Positions 49,889 through 58,985 of a stretch of 64,000 bases of DNA are shown in pieces. The translations under genes and the position numbers were made by a program. The stretch is from the NCBI GenBank assembly GCA_016219275.1, contig JACRBM010000096.1:1-64000 (forward strand), given 5' to 3'. The stretch comes from Chloroflexota bacterium. GTDB taxonomy: Bacteria; Chloroflexota; Anaerolineae; UBA4142. Position 1 is the first letter of the stretch. Each line of letters begins with the position of its first letter. The notes beneath the pieces were generated by a model. That model was given only the letters and a program-made list of their open reading frames with translations. It was not told the origin of the DNA and did not search any database.

Positions 49889-50974
49889 ATGCCTCAAGTC
49901 AAGTTTGAACAAATCAATGTGAGCGATCTCACCGAAGCGCAACTCACGGTCGTCGGCTCGGATCGCGGACGGCTGCTGCGTTTTCAAGGCGCGATTCTCG
50001 CGCGCGCTGAGGTGAACAAGAACCGCGATGAGATTGATGCCGCGGGGATCGGCGAAGTCGCCGCCACTTTGCCTTTGCTCGCGATAGACGACGAGCACAA
50101 GGAAAAAATCGTCGTCGGTTATTTCACCGATGCGCGCAATGTTGGCGGCGCATTGGAAACGGACGGCATCATTTTCGCCGACCGTTTCCCGGAAGTTGCC
50201 GACGATGTGATGCGCGGCAAAGCGTTTTTGTCCATCGAGGCGGACGCCCGGATTGCGACGTGCTCGGTGTGCGGCAGCAGTTTTGCGAACGACGCGCAGT
50301 ACTGCGATCACTTGGCGAATCGCCTGAGCGGCAAGGCGGTCCGCAAGTTAAGCGGGATGTCGGCGGTGGGTGGTGGAGTGACGCGCAATCCCGCTGGCAC
50401 GAACACCAAGTTTGACCAGAACCGCATTGTCTTCATGGCGTCGTTGGCGAGTGAGTCGAGTGAGTCAGACAAGCCCAGTGCGCCGAGTGCGCCAAGCGCA
50501 CGCGAAGCGATTGCGCTTGGTCCCGCCAAGGCGGACGAACAAAAGCAAGCGAACGCGGCGCTCGCCGCGCAACGACTGCTCGCCGCATTCACGAGCGACC
50601 TGGGTGCGCCACCGTCGTTGACGATGTATCGCCCAGTCCTTTCACCGCTGACCTACGTCGAAAACCCGGCGTGGATTGACGAGCTGGTCGCGCGTGTGAC
50701 TAAGCAAGTTACCGAGTCCATGCAGGCGGCATTGCAACAAGCGCAAGCCGCGGTGACTCCACCGCCAACTCCACCGGCGACTCCACCGCCAACTCCACCG
50801 GTGCAAGACCAGAAACGCGAAGACGTAAAGCGCGTGCTCGCCGATAAACTCGGCGAGAGCGATAAAGGCACGGAAAAAGTTACGGCGTCCGCCAAGCCAG
50901 TCGGTGTCGGGCTGATGGGTGTTGCGTTGGACGCGCAAACTACCACGCCAACTGTCATCAAAGCCAGTTGGTAA
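49889..50974 (+). CDS. Putative prohead protease/scaffold protein
   Basis: The product is 361 residues. The N-terminal ~170 residues look like a phage head-maturation module (PLLAIDDEHKEKIVVGYFTD, GIIFADRFPEVADDVMRGKA, FLSIEADARI). A Cys motif CSVCGSSFANDAQYCDHL could bind a metal. The C-terminal part is a low-complexity, scaffold-like region with an Ala/Gln helix and PPPTPPATPP linker. Position immediately before decoration and capsid genes fits a protease-scaffold fusion. Catalytic residues cannot be assigned by eye, so the protease call is inference. Confidence 0.55.
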   Translation: MPQVKFEQINVSDLTEAQLTVVGSDRGRLLRFQGAILARAEVNKNRDEIDAAGIGEVAATLPLLAIDDEHKEKIVVGYFTDARNVGGALETDGIIFADRFPEVADDVMRGKAFLSIEADARIATCSVCGSSFANDAQYCDHLANRLSGKAVRKLSGMSAVGGGVTRNPAGTNTKFDQNRIVFMASLASESSESDKPSAPSAPSAREAIALGPAKADEQKQANAALAAQRLLAAFTSDLGAPPSLTMYRPVLSPLTYVENPAWIDELVARVTKQVTESMQAALQQAQAAVTPPPTPPATPPPTPPVQDQKREDVKRVLADKLGESDKGTEKVTASAKPVGVGLMGVALDAQTTTPTVIKASW

Positions 50975-50996
50975 TTCAAAAGGAGCCCACAGCAAA

Positions 50997-51452
50997 ATGG
51001 CTGATCAAGATTTTTTCCAGATTGCTGACGCTTCCCGCGCGTTCATGCTCGGCGGAACCGCCAAGAATGCCGCTGAACTGTGCGAGGGGAAGCTGGTCGT
51101 CCGCAACACGGACGGCACGATTCAGCAAGCGATTGCGACGGATAAACCTCACGGCTTTGCGTTTTTCCGCCGTGTGTTTACCTACCGCCCAACGTCCAAG
51201 TATGCCGACGCCGGCGAGCAGGTCTCGTATGCGGCGGGCGAAGTACTGGCGCTGGCAGACAAGGGTTTCTTCGTCGGCGCGACGTTGCCCGCCGTCGGCG
51301 ACGAACTGTACTCGGCTGCCGGCGGATTGATGGCGACGGCGGGCACCAACAAGATCGGCAAAGTGATCGGTACTGGCGACCGTCCATCCGCCCCGAGCAC
51401 GACGGAAAATTTCGTCGTGATTCTGTGTCACTTTAGTGGCAAGGACATTTAA
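50997..51452 (+). CDS. Capsid decoration (head-stabilising) protein
   Basis: The product is 151 residues. ATG 50997 has AGGAG about 11 bases upstream. It is a beta-rich protein with repeated Gly/Val/Thr stretches (ELCEGKLVVRNTDGTIQQAI, VSYAAGEVLALADKGFFVGA). Proteins of this size and composition encoded directly before the major capsid gene are usually capsid cement proteins. No exact family is claimed. Confidence 0.6.
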   Translation: MADQDFFQIADASRAFMLGGTAKNAAELCEGKLVVRNTDGTIQQAIATDKPHGFAFFRRVFTYRPTSKYADAGEQVSYAAGEVLALADKGFFVGATLPAVGDELYSAAGGLMATAGTNKIGKVIGTGDRPSAPSTTENFVVILCHFSGKDI

Positions 51453-51463
51453 GGAGTAGCCAC

Positions 51464-52414
51464 ATGGAAGCAAAATTTTTCGAACTGTTGACGATCAATA
51501 AACGTGGTCAGCTCGACGTGCGCGGCAGCGCCGAACTCACAGCCGTGCAACAACTCATGCGCGAAACCGGCATGAGTAATTCGAAGCCAGTCCACGAAAT
51601 GATGGGCGCGGGTGTGCGCGAACCGATCCGCTTGCTCTCGCGCTACAAAGAGTGGGCGTTCTACTTTTTCCAGGACTGGAACGTGACGCCGGGCGAAGAC
51701 AACCGCATTCCGGTGGATCACCCTATTGGCACGTCGTTCATCACCTCGCCCGAGGCGCGTCCCTACGCCATCACGCCGGGCACTCAACTGTGGGTGGTCC
51801 CTTCCTTCTTTGAAGTCAAAGGCATGTTGCGGATGCCCTGGCGTTTGCTCAAGACAGCGGCGTGGCCGATCTTGCAACGCCGCCTCGAAGAAGTCTCTGA
51901 CGATATGTCGCGCAAGCGCGACAACGGCGCGAAAGCCGCGATGGACTTGGCGATTGCGACCACGACGGGGCACACGTTTTCGTCAACGGGCGGCAAACTG
52001 AACAAATCTGCGGTTGACGCGGCGGTGACCGCCGCCATGGCAGTCAATTTTCCGATCACACAAATGGCTCTCAATCCAGCGCGCTTGACGGACATGGCTG
52101 GGTGGACGAACGGTTCGATGACGGCGATCCCGTTCTTCTGGGGACCGGACTCGAAGAAAGAGGAAGTGTACTCCAAGCTCTACGCGGATGGCTACGCGGG
52201 TTTGCGCTACGTGTTGTCGCACAACATCCCGGTGGACGAAGTGTTCCTTTCCGGCGAGCCGTCGGAAGTTGGCTACCACCAGATGTACGGCCAGGCGGAA
52301 AGTGCGTCGGATGTCAACATTGAAGATGGGGTTGACTTGCACGTCGTCCGCGAGGATCACAGCTACTACGTGGGCAACCCGTACAATCTGTGGAAAATCA
52401 ACATCACGGCGTAA
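51464..52414 (+). CDS. Major capsid protein (HK97-fold)
   Basis: The product is 316 residues. ATG 51464 has AAGGAG about 7 bases upstream. Position after the protease and decoration genes, length and sequence (N-terminal helix, then RYKEWAFYFFQDWNVTPGED, a spine-helix-like ILQRRLEEVSDDMSRKRDNG, and GVDLHVVREDHSYYVGNPYN at the C-terminus) fit a short HK97-type capsid subunit. It would be the most abundant virion protein. Confidence 0.75.
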   Translation: MEAKFFELLTINKRGQLDVRGSAELTAVQQLMRETGMSNSKPVHEMMGAGVREPIRLLSRYKEWAFYFFQDWNVTPGEDNRIPVDHPIGTSFITSPEARPYAITPGTQLWVVPSFFEVKGMLRMPWRLLKTAAWPILQRRLEEVSDDMSRKRDNGAKAAMDLAIATTTGHTFSSTGGKLNKSAVDAAVTAAMAVNFPITQMALNPARLTDMAGWTNGSMTAIPFFWGPDSKKEEVYSKLYADGYAGLRYVLSHNIPVDEVFLSGEPSEVGYHQMYGQAESASDVNIEDGVDLHVVREDHSYYVGNPYNLWKINITA

Positions 52415-52447
52415 GCCGCACTTTGGGAGACCGACTAGGAGGAAACC

Positions 52448-52993
52448 ATGGGAACCAGAAAAACCACAAAGACCGCGGGGGCCGTGAAGCTGACGCCGGC
52501 CCCTGATCCCAGCAATGCGCTCTTGCTGAAAAACTTGTCTAACACCGTGATCGTCATCAAGTCGTCCAAGCCAGACCTGGAAGACGTGTCCGTGCAAATC
52601 CACGGCGAAATCGTGCTGGATCAAATTTGGCTGGACAATCGTTCCGTGCAGGCGCTCATCTTGCGCGGGATGCTCGCCTACGAATGGGTGGACAAGTATT
52701 ACCAGACGGCGGTGCTGCCCGATGCTGGGAGCGCGCCGACCGAGATCATCCCGGACGACAGCTACGAGCGCGAGTTTGCGCGCCAAATCGCATTTGGTCC
52801 TAAAGAGCCGGGGCTGCAATACATTGCCGTGACGCGGACGGTCGAAAGCACAGGGGAAATTGACGTGCGCTACATGAAGGAACACTTTTTGAAAGTGCTG
52901 CGCCTGGCGTTGTGGTATGAAGAACGACTCAAGCAACGCAAGCCGATCATCGACGCGCTCAAGGAGCGCATTGACGTGATTCGGAGCATGTGA
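52448..52993 (+). CDS. Phage head-tail region protein, unknown
   Basis: The product is 181 residues. ATG 52448 has AGGAGG 5 bases upstream. After a basic start it has a beta-rich part (NTVIVIKSSKPDLEDVSVQI) and a C-terminal helix (ALWYEERLKQRKPIIDALKE). No family is recognised. Its TGA overlaps the next gene's ATG (TGATG), so the two are coupled. Confidence 0.65.
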   Translation: MGTRKTTKTAGAVKLTPAPDPSNALLLKNLSNTVIVIKSSKPDLEDVSVQIHGEIVLDQIWLDNRSVQALILRGMLAYEWVDKYYQTAVLPDAGSAPTEIIPDDSYEREFARQIAFGPKEPGLQYIAVTRTVESTGEIDVRYMKEHFLKVLRLALWYEERLKQRKPIIDALKERIDVIRSM

Positions 52994-53817
52994 TGTACGA
53001 CTTGGCGCGGGATGGGGTGGATGACTTTTATGCGCGGCGGCCGGGCGCACAACGCCTGGTCCGCCGCGAACCCTTGTCGGGGATCGTCGACGGCGCAAAT
53101 AAGACGTTCATCGCGCAGCATCCGACCTGGCTGTTGAGTTCGCTCAAGGTCTACGTTGGCGACACGGTGTACACCAGCGCCGACTTGACATGCGACCCCG
53201 ACGGCGGCGTGATTCAATTTCCCACCGCGCCGACCGTGCAGCCACTCGCCGATTACACCGTCGTGCCGTTGACCAAGCAGCAAATCGTGTACTTCGTGTG
53301 GGCTGGGTTTGACTTGATGGAAGTGTTGTGGACACGCGGTTTTTCGTTGAGCAAGAACAACCTGCTCTACGAACCAGCTACCTACACCGACGCGAGTATT
53401 TACATCTGTCAACGCGCCCAGGATGGGACTGTCGTTGATCCGACGATTGGCGCGGTCAAGTTCTCGGAAAGCCACCCGCAAAAAATGGTGATCGCGCAAT
53501 GCACCGAGTTAGCGTACATGGACTCGCTGTTCTCCGAAGCCGCCGCGTCGGACATCAGTTACCGCGAACGCATTACCGGCATCGCGCTCGATTCGAGCTT
53601 GCGTCCGCGCAATCTCAAACTCGCACGCGAAGTGTTGTTCGCCAGCGTGCGAAATGCGATCTACGCCGCGATGGAAGAAGCCGGCGACATTGGACAGTTC
53701 TCCGCGCAAACACTACCGCCGCACAGCGCGGATTACGAAGCGTTCTGGCACTGGCAAAAGGATTCGCCGTATGGCGGACTGACTGTGCCTGGGACGCTCA
53801 GGTGGAACTTGGCATGA
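52993..53817 (+). CDS. Phage head-tail connector-region protein
   Basis: The product is 274 residues. ATG 52993 has CGGAG 6 bases upstream. The N-terminal part contains a short beta module (GIVDGANKTFIAQHPTWLLS, LKVYVGDTVYTSADLTCDPD). The C-terminal half is helical (MVIAQCTELAYMDSLFSEAA, AREVLFASVRNAIYAAMEEA). Location after the capsid suggests a head-completion or neck protein, but the family is not recognised. It overlaps the methyltransferase gene by 4 bp. Confidence 0.6.
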   Translation: MYDLARDGVDDFYARRPGAQRLVRREPLSGIVDGANKTFIAQHPTWLLSSLKVYVGDTVYTSADLTCDPDGGVIQFPTAPTVQPLADYTVVPLTKQQIVYFVWAGFDLMEVLWTRGFSLSKNNLLYEPATYTDASIYICQRAQDGTVVDPTIGAVKFSESHPQKMVIAQCTELAYMDSLFSEAAASDISYRERITGIALDSSLRPRNLKLAREVLFASVRNAIYAAMEEAGDIGQFSAQTLPPHSADYEAFWHWQKDSPYGGLTVPGTLRWNLA

Positions 53818-54557
53818 ACACGAGCGAACTGAGACGCGGCGACTGTCTGCAACTGCTTGCCGATATGCCAGATGATAGCGTGGACATTGTGGTTACGTCG
53901 CCGCCCTACAACCAATTGGGCAAACGCATTCCCAGGCAAGGCACTGGGATGCACAAGACCAGCAAGTTCATCGCCAAGGTCGGCGCGATCGGCTACTCCG
54001 ACGACATGCCCGAGCCAGAGTATCAGGAGTGGATTCGGTGTGTGGTGCGCGAGTGTCTGCGTGTCGCGCGCGGCTTGGTATGGGTAAATCACAAGACGCG
54101 CTACCGCGACGGGGTCGGCATCCACCCGCTTTCTTTTCTGGGCGAGTTTCCGCTGTACTCCGAAGTGATCTGGAATCGCAAGATCAGCATGGCGATGAAC
54201 GCGAAACGCTTCTCGCCCGCGCACGAGTACGTCTTTGGTTTTGGCGAGCCGCATTACTGGGATGATGCGTCGAATCGGCTTATGTCAGTGTGGAGCATTA
54301 TGCCTGAGACTGGCAAGACCGAACATCCGTGCCCATTCCCCGAACAACTGGTCGCGCGCTTGATTCATGCGTCGTGCCCGGTCAATGGCGCTGTGCTTGA
54401 TCCGTTCGCCGGCAGCGGCACGGTTGCGGCGGTCGCCGTGAAACTGGGACGCAATGCCATCGGCTTCGACGTGAATGAAGCGTACTTGCGCGGAGCAGAG
54501 CGGCGCGTCGAACGCGCCAAGATTCAGGCGCACTTTGCGGAGCTGGTCCATGCTTAA
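53814..54557 (+). CDS. Beta-class N4/N6 DNA methyltransferase
   Basis: The product is 247 residues. The catalytic motif IV TSPPYN (residues 28-33) comes before the AdoMet-binding motif DPFAGSGT (from Asp196), the order of beta-class amino-methyltransferases. No nuclease or specificity subunit is adjacent, so it is an orphan enzyme. The start ATG overlaps the previous stop (ATGA). Its position inside the virion gene operon suggests it protects phage DNA against host restriction or marks it at packaging time. Confidence 0.92.
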   Translation: MNTSELRRGDCLQLLADMPDDSVDIVVTSPPYNQLGKRIPRQGTGMHKTSKFIAKVGAIGYSDDMPEPEYQEWIRCVVRECLRVARGLVWVNHKTRYRDGVGIHPLSFLGEFPLYSEVIWNRKISMAMNAKRFSPAHEYVFGFGEPHYWDDASNRLMSVWSIMPETGKTEHPCPFPEQLVARLIHASCPVNGAVLDPFAGSGTVAAVAVKLGRNAIGFDVNEAYLRGAERRVERAKIQAHFAELVHA

Positions 54558-55014
54558 CTATTGGAATGGACGCAATAACTCGCAACTCACCCTGACGCGC
54601 CAACTCGGTCCGCGTTTGCTCGCGCGTTATCCATCTCAGCAGAACTGCACCGCGCCCGATTGTGGCTGGGATGAATTCACGCAGAGCGCCAAGAAGACGG
54701 GCTGCCCAGTTTGTCACGGCAAGGGGCGCATTGCCGGTTGGACCGATTACTATTTTCGCGCGCGCGTCAAGTGGAACGCCGCCGTGCAACTTGCTTTCGC
54801 GCAACCCACATCGGGAATCGAGATGGGCGATTTGACGTTGACCGTCTCGCCCTACGACAAGGAATTGATGGAGCGCGTGTTGAATTTGGACGACGCGTAC
54901 ATCGAAGTGGACGGTAAGCAGATTCGTCCCAGCGCGATTCAACGCTTGGACGTGCCAACCGTCGGGGAGGAATATCAAGTTGTCTGCCATCTGTACAACC
55001 CAGGCGAAGACTGA
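54550..55014 (+). CDS. Phage neck/adaptor-region protein with Cys motifs
   Basis: The product is 154 residues. ATG 54550 has GGAG 7 bases upstream and overlaps the methyltransferase by 8 bp. The N-terminal half contains CTAPDCGWDEF and CPVCHGKGRIAGW, a four-cysteine zinc-ribbon-like pair as seen in some head-closure proteins. The C-terminal half is beta-rich (DLTLTVSPYDKELMERVLNL). Function is inferred from position only. Confidence 0.65.
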   Translation: MLNYWNGRNNSQLTLTRQLGPRLLARYPSQQNCTAPDCGWDEFTQSAKKTGCPVCHGKGRIAGWTDYYFRARVKWNAAVQLAFAQPTSGIEMGDLTLTVSPYDKELMERVLNLDDAYIEVDGKQIRPSAIQRLDVPTVGEEYQVVCHLYNPGED

Positions 55015-55258
55015 CGATAGTTTGTCGGCGAAGGTCGAGCAGTACGCCAAAGAGTACGCCGTGTTGAACCATCTGCGGCGCGCCGCCGCGTGCATGATTC
55101 TCGCCGAACTGGATGTGAAGTTTCCGCCGAGCGACGAACGCATTGCGGTTCGCAAAGCTGTGATGGACTCGCTTGGATGGTATTCGAGAGAGGTCCAGCG
55201 TTGGGTATCACAAGGACTGGCGGACTCCGCAACGCCATCGCCAAACTCACGCGACTAG
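54980..55258 (+). CDS. Small phage protein, unknown
   Basis: The product is 92 residues from TTG 54980, with GGAGG 9 bases upstream; no ATG is available at a comparable place. It is helical (AKVEQYAKEYAVLNHLRRAA, ERIAVRKAVMDSLGWYSREV). It overlaps the previous gene by 35 bp and the next by 58 bp, which is unusual even for phage genes. Confidence 0.55.
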   Translation: MSAICTTQAKTDDSLSAKVEQYAKEYAVLNHLRRAAACMILAELDVKFPPSDERIAVRKAVMDSLGWYSREVQRWVSQGLADSATPSPNSRD

Positions 55259-56367
55259 CGAACAAGCTTGAACACCCAGAGGATTTGACGCGCCAACTTG
55301 CCGCCGCGATGGTCGCGCAACTGGGGAACGTGGTGCCGACGGGTGACGCGCTCGACGCCGAGCCGACCTTGATGTGGTCGGCGTTTCAGCACGCGACTAT
55401 TCACGGTACACACGCCTCGATTGGCGATACGAGCATCTTAACAAACGAATGGAAGCGCGGCGCGCCAAAGAACACCATCGGCGACTTTTTGCGCTGGATG
55501 ATTCAGACCGAGCAAGGGTATCTCGGTCGGCGACGCGGCGACAATATGGGCACGCGCAAACACATGGTCAAGATGGTGACGTGGCGCAAGCGCAAGCCCT
55601 ATCGCTTTGGCAGAAACGTCAAGCGCAAACGCGCGCGGGCAAAGGCGAACAAAGAACGTTTCGAGCGCGAGTATCCCAAGTTCAAGGCGCAATTTACCGA
55701 AGCGTTCATGTATCGCCGCGCGACCAACCTGTACGATCCGTGGGACAAACTCGGAGCGGGAGTGAATCTATCGCGGAAGGAATTGCGCCAAGCGGCGGCA
55801 AGGGCAACGCGCGAGATGAAACGCGGCACAGCACCATCGAAGCGCAGGCAACTTTCGTTGTTCCTCACTCACTTCAAGCGACACATCGTTCCGAAAAACC
55901 GCAATCCTTACCCGATGGATTTTCGAAGTTTCGAGGAACTTTACAAATCCAAGTCGCCCAAAGTTAGGGCGGACAGAGCGGCGAAGAAAAAATACCGCAA
56001 AGAACAATTGCGCCGCCGAAAAATCAGCAAGGGCGTGCGCGCATATTACGACCAACATCCGCCCAAGTGGAAAGCGGTCGAGCGGAAACGCGCGCTCGTG
56101 GTCATCAAGCAAACACGCAAAGGTAATCAGCTGTCCACGAAGCGGCGCGCGACATTCAGAAAAGCCATCGTCAAAGTTCTTAAAACACCAGGACTGATCC
56201 ACACTCAAGCCAGGGAGAAGATTGATTTCATTCTCGGTCCCAGGTTGAAGGGCGCGATGCAGAATCAAAAGCGCGAGACCGTCGAGACCAATACCGAAAA
56301 GGCATCGCTCATTGAATCGCTCAGAAAGAGGATCAGAGAGCGCCACGCCGCGCATCAAGCGAAGTAG
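55201..56367 (+). CDS. Basic phage tail-completion-type protein
   Basis: The product is 388 residues if TTG 55201 is used (AGAGAGG 7 bases upstream); the frame is open further back. The first ~85 residues (LRNAIAKLTRLANKLEHPED, then MWSAFQHATIHGTHASIGDT) resemble virion-morphogenesis/tail-completion proteins. The long remainder is strongly basic (Lys/Arg-rich) with no recognisable domain, unlike typical family members of 130-180 residues. The basic extension may bind DNA or RNA. The start is uncertain. Confidence 0.55.
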   Translation: MGITRTGGLRNAIAKLTRLANKLEHPEDLTRQLAAAMVAQLGNVVPTGDALDAEPTLMWSAFQHATIHGTHASIGDTSILTNEWKRGAPKNTIGDFLRWMIQTEQGYLGRRRGDNMGTRKHMVKMVTWRKRKPYRFGRNVKRKRARAKANKERFEREYPKFKAQFTEAFMYRRATNLYDPWDKLGAGVNLSRKELRQAAARATREMKRGTAPSKRRQLSLFLTHFKRHIVPKNRNPYPMDFRSFEELYKSKSPKVRADRAAKKKYRKEQLRRRKISKGVRAYYDQHPPKWKAVERKRALVVIKQTRKGNQLSTKRRATFRKAIVKVLKTPGLIHTQAREKIDFILGPRLKGAMQNQKRETVETNTEKASLIESLRKRIRERHAAHQAK

Positions 56368-56372
56368 TCGAA

Positions 56373-56654
56373 ATGAGTAAGAAGCAAAACAACACCAACA
56401 AAATCTATCTCGGCAATCACAAGCCCGATCGCGCCGGAGCGTGGTTCGAGTTGCCGCGCAAAGCCAAGATCAAACTGGCGCAGGAGCGACGCGCCGGCAA
56501 CTTTGGCGGCACGCCGGGTCGTGCGCCGTACTGGTGGGCGATCAACTATGGTTTGGCGTCGGCGCGCATCGAGAAGCGTTTGTTTCTCCAACGCGCCGTC
56601 TCACAATTTCGATTGCAGGCGCGCGCGATCACGCGCGTGTGGCTGAGGTCATAA
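56373..56654 (+). CDS. Small basic phage protein
   Basis: The product is 93 residues. It begins 5 bp after the previous stop. It contains AGAWFELPRKAKIKLAQERR and GGTPGRAPYWWAINYGLASA. No family is recognised; short basic genes in this position often help tail completion. Confidence 0.6.
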   Translation: MSKKQNNTNKIYLGNHKPDRAGAWFELPRKAKIKLAQERRAGNFGGTPGRAPYWWAINYGLASARIEKRLFLQRAVSQFRLQARAITRVWLRS

Positions 56655-56658
56655 GCCC

Positions 56659-57168
56659 ATGTTGGACTTGAGGAATGTCGAACGCAGTTTGTACGAGCAC
56701 GTCAAGGGCTTGCTCACCGCCCCGACCGGTGGACTGCCGGTGCCGTACAACGTGTACGGCGAAGACGCCTACACCAATTCCAGCTTTGCGCCGGTGTTTC
56801 CCTATGTCTGGATGCTGGGGTTTCGCGTTCGTCCCCGCAAGTCGCGCTTGCCGCTCATCATCGTGGATGTGGGAAACACTCGCCACTCGCCGTTCGAAAT
56901 GGGCAATCGCAATGGCGCGATGGCATTCGCACAACTCAACATCTTTGCCAACACGCGCGGCGAACGCGATGACCTCGCGGCGTATCTGCTCAAGCAAGTC
57001 GAGAACGTTCCGGTGTATGACTATACCCCGGCGACGCCGACGTTTCTGTGGAACGCCGAACTGCTCGACAAACTATCTCAACGTAACAGCATCGGCGAAG
57101 ATGCTGGCAAAGAAGGCAGTCTTACCAACTGGATGACCGTCGCCTACGGTTTCCAACTCAAGGAGTAG
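56659..57168 (+). CDS. Tail terminator-like protein
   Basis: The product is 169 residues. ATG 56659 has GAGG 10 bases upstream and is 4 bp after the previous stop. N-terminal helix (LRNVERSLYEHVKGLL) and a beta-sheet part (PLIIVDVGNTRHSPFEMGN, AQLNIFANTRGERDDLAAYL) fit the fold and size of tail terminator proteins, which lie immediately before the tail tube gene, as here. Confidence 0.6.
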   Translation: MLDLRNVERSLYEHVKGLLTAPTGGLPVPYNVYGEDAYTNSSFAPVFPYVWMLGFRVRPRKSRLPLIIVDVGNTRHSPFEMGNRNGAMAFAQLNIFANTRGERDDLAAYLLKQVENVPVYDYTPATPTFLWNAELLDKLSQRNSIGEDAGKEGSLTNWMTVAYGFQLKE

Positions 57169-57173
57169 ACAGA

Positions 57174-58178
57174 ATGGCATTTACCAATCCCGCCGATGTT
57201 GCGCTGCTCGCGCATCGGTTTCAACCCATCATCTTGAACACGGCGACCGCCGAAGAATTGCTGGTCAGCCGCTTGCAGAGTTACGAACCCAGCATCCGCG
57301 CGAACATGGAAACGCACGAGGAACTGGGCAACGTGGATCCCGTCGGATACACGAGTGATGCGCCCGAGTTCAGCGTCACGCTGGAAGAAAACGTTCACTC
57401 GTCCAACCTGGACTTGCTGCTCGCGGGCAAGGACGTGCAGACGATTACGGCGTGGAATTTGGCGGACTACATCAACAACGGCGTCATCACGACCTACTTG
57501 CTCGAACGCACGAATGCGCCGGTGACGACCATCGCCGGCGAGTTGGAGTTTACCAACTGCGTCGTGTCCGATATCGTATGGTCGTGGCGTGTGCAGCAAG
57601 CCATCACCGCGCAGTACACCTTGCTCGGTCGCTTTGGCAACCGCTACAAAGCTGCCAACGTGATCCACACCTGGCAAGCGCCGAATACGTCTGCGCCCGG
57701 CGGAATCAAGGCGAAAGACGCGCGCTTGTTCTTGGGCGGCGCGACGGCGACTGACCGTGTGTACCGCTTGCAGGCGTTCACGCTGCGCGCGTCGTTCCGC
57801 GCCCAGCAAGTTCCCGAAATTGGCTCGCGCAACCTGGCTGGCACGGTCACGAATGTGCCGCAAGTGCGACTTGACGTTGAGTTTGCCGCCGCCGATCCGC
57901 AGCCCGACTCGACGTTCTTCAGCACCGGCGCAACCAAGTCGGACTATGCCAACCCGACGCTGCTGACGGGCAGTGCGATCCGCGTCTACGATCCCAATGC
58001 GGCGGAAGGCGCGACGGTCTTGCGCGCGTGGTCGCTCGAAAACCTGATCGTCGGCGATGCGAACCCAGTGCGCGCCCAAGTTCGCAACATGGCAACCAAG
58101 CGATACTCGCTCGTGGTCCCGAAAGTGACGACGGCGGGCAGCGCGGGGGTCAGGCTTTTCGTGGGTGACATTGTTTAA
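57174..58178 (+). CDS. Tail tube protein
   Basis: The product is 334 residues. ATG 57174 has AAGGAG about 9 bases upstream. It is beta-rich throughout (LEENVHSSNLDLLLAGKDVQ, AVTTIAGELEF-like strands, SLVVPKVTTAGSAG at the end). Position between tail terminator and tail chaperone is diagnostic for the major tail protein that stacks around the tape measure. Confidence 0.65.
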   Translation: MAFTNPADVALLAHRFQPIILNTATAEELLVSRLQSYEPSIRANMETHEELGNVDPVGYTSDAPEFSVTLEENVHSSNLDLLLAGKDVQTITAWNLADYINNGVITTYLLERTNAPVTTIAGELEFTNCVVSDIVWSWRVQQAITAQYTLLGRFGNRYKAANVIHTWQAPNTSAPGGIKAKDARLFLGGATATDRVYRLQAFTLRASFRAQQVPEIGSRNLAGTVTNVPQVRLDVEFAAADPQPDSTFFSTGATKSDYANPTLLTGSAIRVYDPNAAEGATVLRAWSLENLIVGDANPVRAQVRNMATKRYSLVVPKVTTAGSAGVRLFVGDIV

Positions 58179-58185
58179 TCGTGCG

Positions 58186-58220
58186 CCGAGCGCAAGCAAA
58201 GTGATTGCGCTTGCGCTTGG
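58186..58220. promoter_or_regulatory. Stem-loop between tail tube and chaperone genes
   Basis: GCGCAAGC (58190-58197) pairs with GCTTGCGC (58209-58216), extended by weaker pairs to 58186 and 58220. No T-run follows. It probably protects or partly separates the abundant tube mRNA from the rarely needed chaperone message. Confidence 0.5.
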
Positions 58221-58241
58221 CGAATTCAAACGGAGGAAAAG

Positions 58242-58985
58242 ATGGTTGAGGAAAAACAGGTTATGTGGAAAGTCAGCGTGGACGATATGTTCCGCTGGGT
58301 CATTGCGGTGAATGTCCTGGGTCGTCCGTATTGGATTCGTGCGTTGTCCGATACGGACACCCAGGAACGCGACGCCTACGCGTTGCGCGTGATGGCGTTG
58401 CGCCGCAAAGCTCTGTCGACGCCGGGAACGGATGAACACTTGGTCTATATCGAAGGACTCGCCGATGAAGACGACGACGTTCTGCGCTCGGTCGTGCTCG
58501 CGGGCGATGTGCGCGACTGGGTGCGTGAAGTTCAGCAAGTCATTCAACCCCAACTTTACCCCTTCCCCGACAACGCGACCGACGAAGAAAAAGCCGAAAC
58601 ACTTGCCCGGCGCGACGCCGAACCCGAACGTATCCGCAAACTGCGTGTGGACTGGGTGAACGAACGCGCCGAGCCGCGCAAAAAGCAACTCGCCGAGTTC
58701 GATCACGCGACGTTGGTGCGGCTCGCCAAAGAACGCCAGATCGTCGCGCAGACGCGTGCGATGTACGACAAGGCGTTCATGGATTACACGATTTATCTTG
58801 CGTACTTTCGGGACGCCCAATGCACTCAGCGCGCTTTCGAATCGGTCGAACAAGTCGGACAGCAAGCCCCCTTTGCCACAGATGCGATGGCGGACCAGTA
58901 CATTGAGGAAATGGAGCGCATCACGCCGGAGGACTTGCAGTATTTTTTATCGATGAACGACTCCAAGGATTCTTCATCAACCTAG
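58242..58985 (+). CDS. Tail assembly chaperone, short (G-like) form
   Basis: The product is 247 residues. ATG 58242 has GGAGG 5 bases upstream. It is charged and helical (QVIQPQLYPFPDNATDEEKA, LAEFDHATLVRLAKERQIVA). Its place between tube and tape measure, followed by a -1 frameshift extension, is typical of the lambda gpG/gpGT system, in which a small fraction of ribosomes makes the longer form. The chaperone binds the tape measure before tube assembly and is not in the virion. Confidence 0.75.
   Translation: MVEEKQVMWKVSVDDMFRWVIAVNVLGRPYWIRALSDTDTQERDAYALRVMALRRKALSTPGTDEHLVYIEGLADEDDDVLRSVVLAGDVRDWVREVQQVIQPQLYPFPDNATDEEKAETLARRDAEPERIRKLRVDWVNERAEPRKKQLAEFDHATLVRLAKERQIVAQTRAMYDKAFMDYTIYLAYFRDAQCTQRAFESVEQVGQQAPFATDAMADQYIEEMERITPEDLQYFLSMNDSKDSSST
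58943..58949 (+). promoter_or_regulatory. -1 ribosomal frameshift slippery site (T TTT TTA)
   Basis: The heptamer is in the exact phase needed (zero frame ..TAT TTT TTA). Slippage by one base moves ribosomes into an open frame that runs past the zero-frame stop at 58985 to a TGA at 59207-59209. Confidence 0.85.

Noticed and set aside
51983-53098. 371-codon open frame on the minus strand
   Set aside because: It is antisense to capsid and connector genes, with shadow-type composition.
57144-58865. 573-codon open frame on the minus strand
   Set aside because: It is antisense to the tail tube and chaperone genes, which have good ribosome sites and plausible products.
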